The notes under the pieces are model-generated. The model was not told where the DNA came from. It made no database searches and was given only the letters and a program-made list of their open reading frames with translations. DNA of 64,000 nucleotides from Hyalangium versicolor (GTDB lineage: Bacteria; Myxococcota; Myxococcia; Myxococcales; Myxococcaceae). Position numbers and translations under genes: made by a program. Shown here piece after piece: positions 61,327-64,000 of this stretch (position 1 is its first letter; each line of letters opens with the position of its first letter). Location: NCBI RefSeq assembly GCF_020103695.1, contig NZ_JAHXBF010000010.1, positions 62,001 to 126,000 of the forward strand, read 5' to 3'.

Positions 61327-64000
61327 TTAAGTCAGGCTCTGCCGAGTCTCCTCGATCTCATAGGCCTCGATGATGTCGCCGGCCTTGAGATCGTTGTAGT
61401 TCTCGATGCCGATACCGCACTCGAAGCCCTGCGCCACTTCCTTGACGTCGTCCTTGAACCGCTTGAGCGACGCCATCTTCCCGGCGAAGAGCTGCTTGTT
61501 CTCGCGCATGAGGCGCACGAAGGCGCCACGCTTGATGACACCGTCCAGCACCGCGGCGCCGGCGATGGTACCGAGCTTCGGCACGTTGAACGTGTTGCGG
61601 ACCTCGGCGCGCCCCAGCTTGCGCTCGGTGCGGATGGGCTCCAGCAGCTCCTCCATGGCCGTACGGACACCATCGATGAGCTCGTAGATGATGCTGTAGG
61701 TCTGCAGCGTCACCTGCTGAGCCTTGGCCGCGGACTCCGCGCCGGACTCGGGCTTCACGTTGAAGCCCACCACCAGACCCTTGGAGGCGGCCGCACGCAT
61801 GACGTCCGACTCGGTGATGGCGCCCACGCCGGTGTCGATGATCTCCACCCGCACCTTCGGGCCGGACAGCTTGGTCAGGGCCTGCTTGACGGCCTCGGCC
61901 GAGCCCTGCACGTCCGCCTTGATGACGACGCGCAGCTCCTTGGGACCGCCGCCCGCCTTGGTCTTGGCGAAGAGCTGATCCAGCGTCTCGCGGCTGACCT
62001 TGCTGAGCTCGACCTGGCGCTCCTTCATGGCGCGGTGGTCGCCAATCTGCTTGGCCGCCTTCTCGTCCGCCACCACGTTGATGGCGTCACCCGCGGTGGG
62101 CACACCGGACAGGCCGATGACCTCCGCGCAGTAGCCGGGGAGCACTTCCTTCACCTGCTCGCCACGGCTGTTGTTCATGGCGCGAACGCGGCCGTAGTGC
62201 GTACCGGTGACGATGGCGTCACCCAGCCGCAGCGTGCCCTCCTGCACCAGGACGGTGGCCACGGGGCCACGGCCGCGGTCCAGCTTGGCCTCGATGATGG
62301 CGCCCACCGCCGGACGCTTCGGGTTGGACGTCAGCTCGAGCACCTCCGCCTGGAGGACGACGTTCTCGAGCAGCAGGTCCAGGCCCATCTTCTGCTTGGC
62401 GGACACGGGCACCATGATGGTGTCGCCGCCCCACTCCTCGGGGACGAGCTCGTGGTTGGCCAGGTCCTTCTTCACGCGGTCCGGGTTGGCGCCCGGCACG
62501 TCCATCTTGTTGATGGCGACGACGATGGGCACCTCGGCGGCCTTGGCGTGCTTGATGGCCTCGATCGTCTGAGGCATCACGCCGTCATCCGCGGCAACCA
62601 CCAGGATGACGATGTCCGTCACGTTGGCGCCACGGGCGCGCATGGACGTGAAGGCCTCGTGGCCCGGCGTATCGAGGAACGTGATGTCCCCGCGCGCCGT
62701 GGTGACGCTGTACGCGCCGATGTGCTGGGTGATGCCGCCGGCCTCGCCCGAGGCCACGCTGGCGCTGCGGATGGCGTCCAGCAAGCTCGTCTTGCCGTGG
62801 TCGACGTGGCCCATGACGGTGACGACAGGCGGGCGAGGACGCTCGTCCTCGGGCTTCGCCTCCACCTCGGGCAGGTAGTCTTCGACTTCGAAGCCCACCC
62901 GGTCCACCTTCCAGCCGTAGTCGGTGGCGATGAGCTCGGCGGTGTCCGCGTCGACGAGCTGGTTGGCCGTGGCCATCTTCCCCAGGCCCATCAGCTTCTT
63001 GATGATGTCCGCGGTGCGCACACCCATGCGCTGGCCCAGGTCGGACACGCTGATGCCCTCCTGGAGCTTGATGACCTTCTTCTCCTCGGCCATCTGGGTG
63101 ATCTGCGTCTTGGCGCCCTTCTTCGTGGGCTTCTTCTTCTTGCCACGGATGGGGATGTTGACGCGGCCCCAGACGAAGTCCGAGAGCTCCTGCTTGGAGA
63201 CGGCCGTCTCAGCGGCTCCGCCCCTCTTGCGCGGCGCCTTGTCCTTGTTCTTGGAGACGTCGACCAGCTCGCGGCCGCGCCCGGCGTGATCCGGGACGAC
63301 CTTGAACTCGCGAACCTCGCCGATGGCCTTCTTGCCCGGCGCCATCGGGTACTGCTTCTGCTGGGTGGTGGTCGGCGTGACGCGACGCACCTGGATCAGC
63401 GGGCGCGAGATGACGACGGCCTGAGTCGCCGTGGGGCGAAGCTGGCGTGAGTCCTGCTGCGTCGGAGCGTGAGGCACGCCGCCGACCATGGTGACGTTCT
63501 GCCCCGGCTGGGCCGAGGCCTGAGCCTGAGACCCCGCGGCCGGAGAGGTGGGACGCACAGGCCCCTGCCCCGGGCCACCGGGACGGCCACCGTGTCCACC
63601 CGGACCACCGGGACGGCCACCGTGTCCACCCGGACCACCGGGACGGCCACCGTGCCCACCCGGGCCACCCGGACGGCCACCAGGGCCCATGGGACGGCCA
63701 CCCTGCTGCCCTCCCGGACGACCCGACATGCCCGCGCCCTGCGGGGGACGAGAGATGACAGTGGCCTGGGTGCCGGGCGACCGGACCGTTGGCGGAACCG
63801 GCGTACGGGGCGGATGGGAGGGCAAGGAGGACCTCTCCTGAGTGGGGAAGCGCTGCGGAGGAGTAGACACCGGCTGCGGAGCAGTTGGAGGAGCCGCAGG
63901 AGTCTCGGGCCGTGCGGCAACGGCCGGAGGAGCCGGCGGAGCAGCGGCGATGGGCTGCTCGGGCTGAGCAGCGGCCTTCGGAGCCTCAGCGGTGGCAGAG
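61327..64000 (-). CDS. infB: Translation initiation factor IF-2, N-terminus beyond window
   Basis: The frame is open through the right edge, so 890 codons are visible and the start lies outside; a GTG at 63870 opens an 847-aa frame but the Pro/Ala-rich N-region continues upstream. It has the G domain with VMGHVDHGKTS (G1), DTPGHEAF (G3) and NKMD (G4), followed by domains II-IV. The N-part is Pro/Ala/Arg-rich with a glycine-rich repeat tract, as in the long IF-2 of myxobacteria. A GTPase that places initiator tRNA on the 30S subunit. Confidence 0.97.
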   Translation of the reverse strand, partial: SATAEAPKAAAQPEQPIAAAPPAPPAVAARPETPAAPPTAPQPVSTPPQRFPTQERSSLPSHPPRTPVPPTVRSPGTQATVISRPPQGAGMSGRPGGQQGGRPMGPGGRPGGPGGHGGRPGGPGGHGGRPGGPGGHGGRPGGPGQGPVRPTSPAAGSQAQASAQPGQNVTMVGGVPHAPTQQDSRQLRPTATQAVVISRPLIQVRRVTPTTTQQKQYPMAPGKKAIGEVREFKVVPDHAGRGRELVDVSKNKDKAPRKRGGAAETAVSKQELSDFVWGRVNIPIRGKKKKPTKKGAKTQITQMAEEKKVIKLQEGISVSDLGQRMGVRTADIIKKLMGLGKMATANQLVDADTAELIATDYGWKVDRVGFEVEDYLPEVEAKPEDERPRPPVVTVMGHVDHGKTSLLDAIRSASVASGEAGGITQHIGAYSVTTARGDITFLDTPGHEAFTSMRARGANVTDIVILVVAADDGVMPQTIEAIKHAKAAEVPIVVAINKMDVPGANPDRVKKDLANHELVPEEWGGDTIMVPVSAKQKMGLDLLLENVVLQAEVLELTSNPKRPAVGAIIEAKLDRGRGPVATVLVQEGTLRLGDAIVTGTHYGRVRAMNNSRGEQVKEVLPGYCAEVIGLSGVPTAGDAINVVADEKAAKQIGDHRAMKERQVELSKVSRETLDQLFAKTKAGGGPKELRVVIKADVQGSAEAVKQALTKLSGPKVRVEIIDTGVGAITESDVMRAAASKGLVVGFNVKPESGAESAAKAQQVTLQTYSIIYELIDGVRTAMEELLEPIRTERKLGRAEVRNTFNVPKLGTIAGAAVLDGVIKRGAFVRLMRENKQLFAGKMASLKRFKDDVKEVAQGFECGIGIENYNDLKAGDIIEAYEIEETRQSLT
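63571..63690 (-). repeat. 30-bp coding repeat in infB
   Basis: Four 30-bp units encoding a GGHGGRPGGP-type decapeptide within the disordered IF-2 N-region. The first three units are almost identical. Copy number may vary among strains. Confidence 0.85.

Noticed and set aside
62035..63450. Open frame of 471 codons opposite infB
   Set aside because: Antisense to the conserved IF-2 G domain; shadow of the true gene.
63571..63690. CRISPR-like short repeats
   Set aside because: Units are contiguous without spacers and encode the Gly/Arg-rich IF-2 linker.

Overview
The window looks like chromosomal DNA from a myxobacterium, most likely of the Cystobacterineae (Archangium, Cystobacter, Stigmatella, Hyalangium or Myxococcus type). 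The reasons are very high GC with strong third-position bias, seven Hanks-type Ser/Thr kinase genes in 64 kb, the end of a large NRPS-PKS cluster, a DUF2381-type secreted protein beside a kinase, a MYXO-CTERM-like sorting signal and several lipoproteins. Genus and species cannot be set from the sequence alone. I found no tRNA, rRNA, insertion sequence or CRISPR array.

Left edge (1-9696): the last two genes of a hybrid NRPS-PKS assembly line. A C/A/KR/carrier gene is cut by the window start, and it is followed by a terminal PKS gene with KS-AT-MT-ACP-TE domains. Together they should add a reduced hydroxy-acid-type unit, extend it once with malonate, methylate it and release the chain.

Accessory and signalling region (9656-52018 and on to 56020): two paralogous two-gene modules (9656-13119 and 36468-39916) each encode a roughly 700-aa lipoprotein with a nuclease-like C-terminus, followed by a roughly 446-aa protein starting in an ATGA overlap. 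They read as lipoprotein toxin/immunity pairs. Between and after them lie: a pseudokinase/AAA/GAF/histidine-kinase giant; a 1808-aa cyclic-nucleotide-binding/patatin/WD40 protein with a second patatin gene; a kinase/receiver/adenylate cyclase fusion; a lipoprotein/MYXO-CTERM/OmpA fusion; a zinc-ribbon membrane protein; a kinase-DUF2381 pair; an acyltransferase-like gene; a translationally coupled operon of kinase/FGE-like protein, ABC-type binding protein and purB; then dut, mscS, an M23 peptidase with a membrane partner, two near-identical tandem kinases and a large kinase/ATPase/TPR protein.

Right edge (56101-64000): a conserved housekeeping block on the minus strand, in transcription order infB (cut by the edge), a DUF503 gene, rbfA, truB, a MoaD/ThiS-like gene, rpsO and pnp. 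These cover translation initiation, ribosome maturation, tRNA modification and RNA decay.

Gene functions come from reading the translated sequence and recognising motifs. No database search was possible, so fold-level assignments (nuclease-fold toxin, immunity, GNAT, MoaD) are hypotheses.
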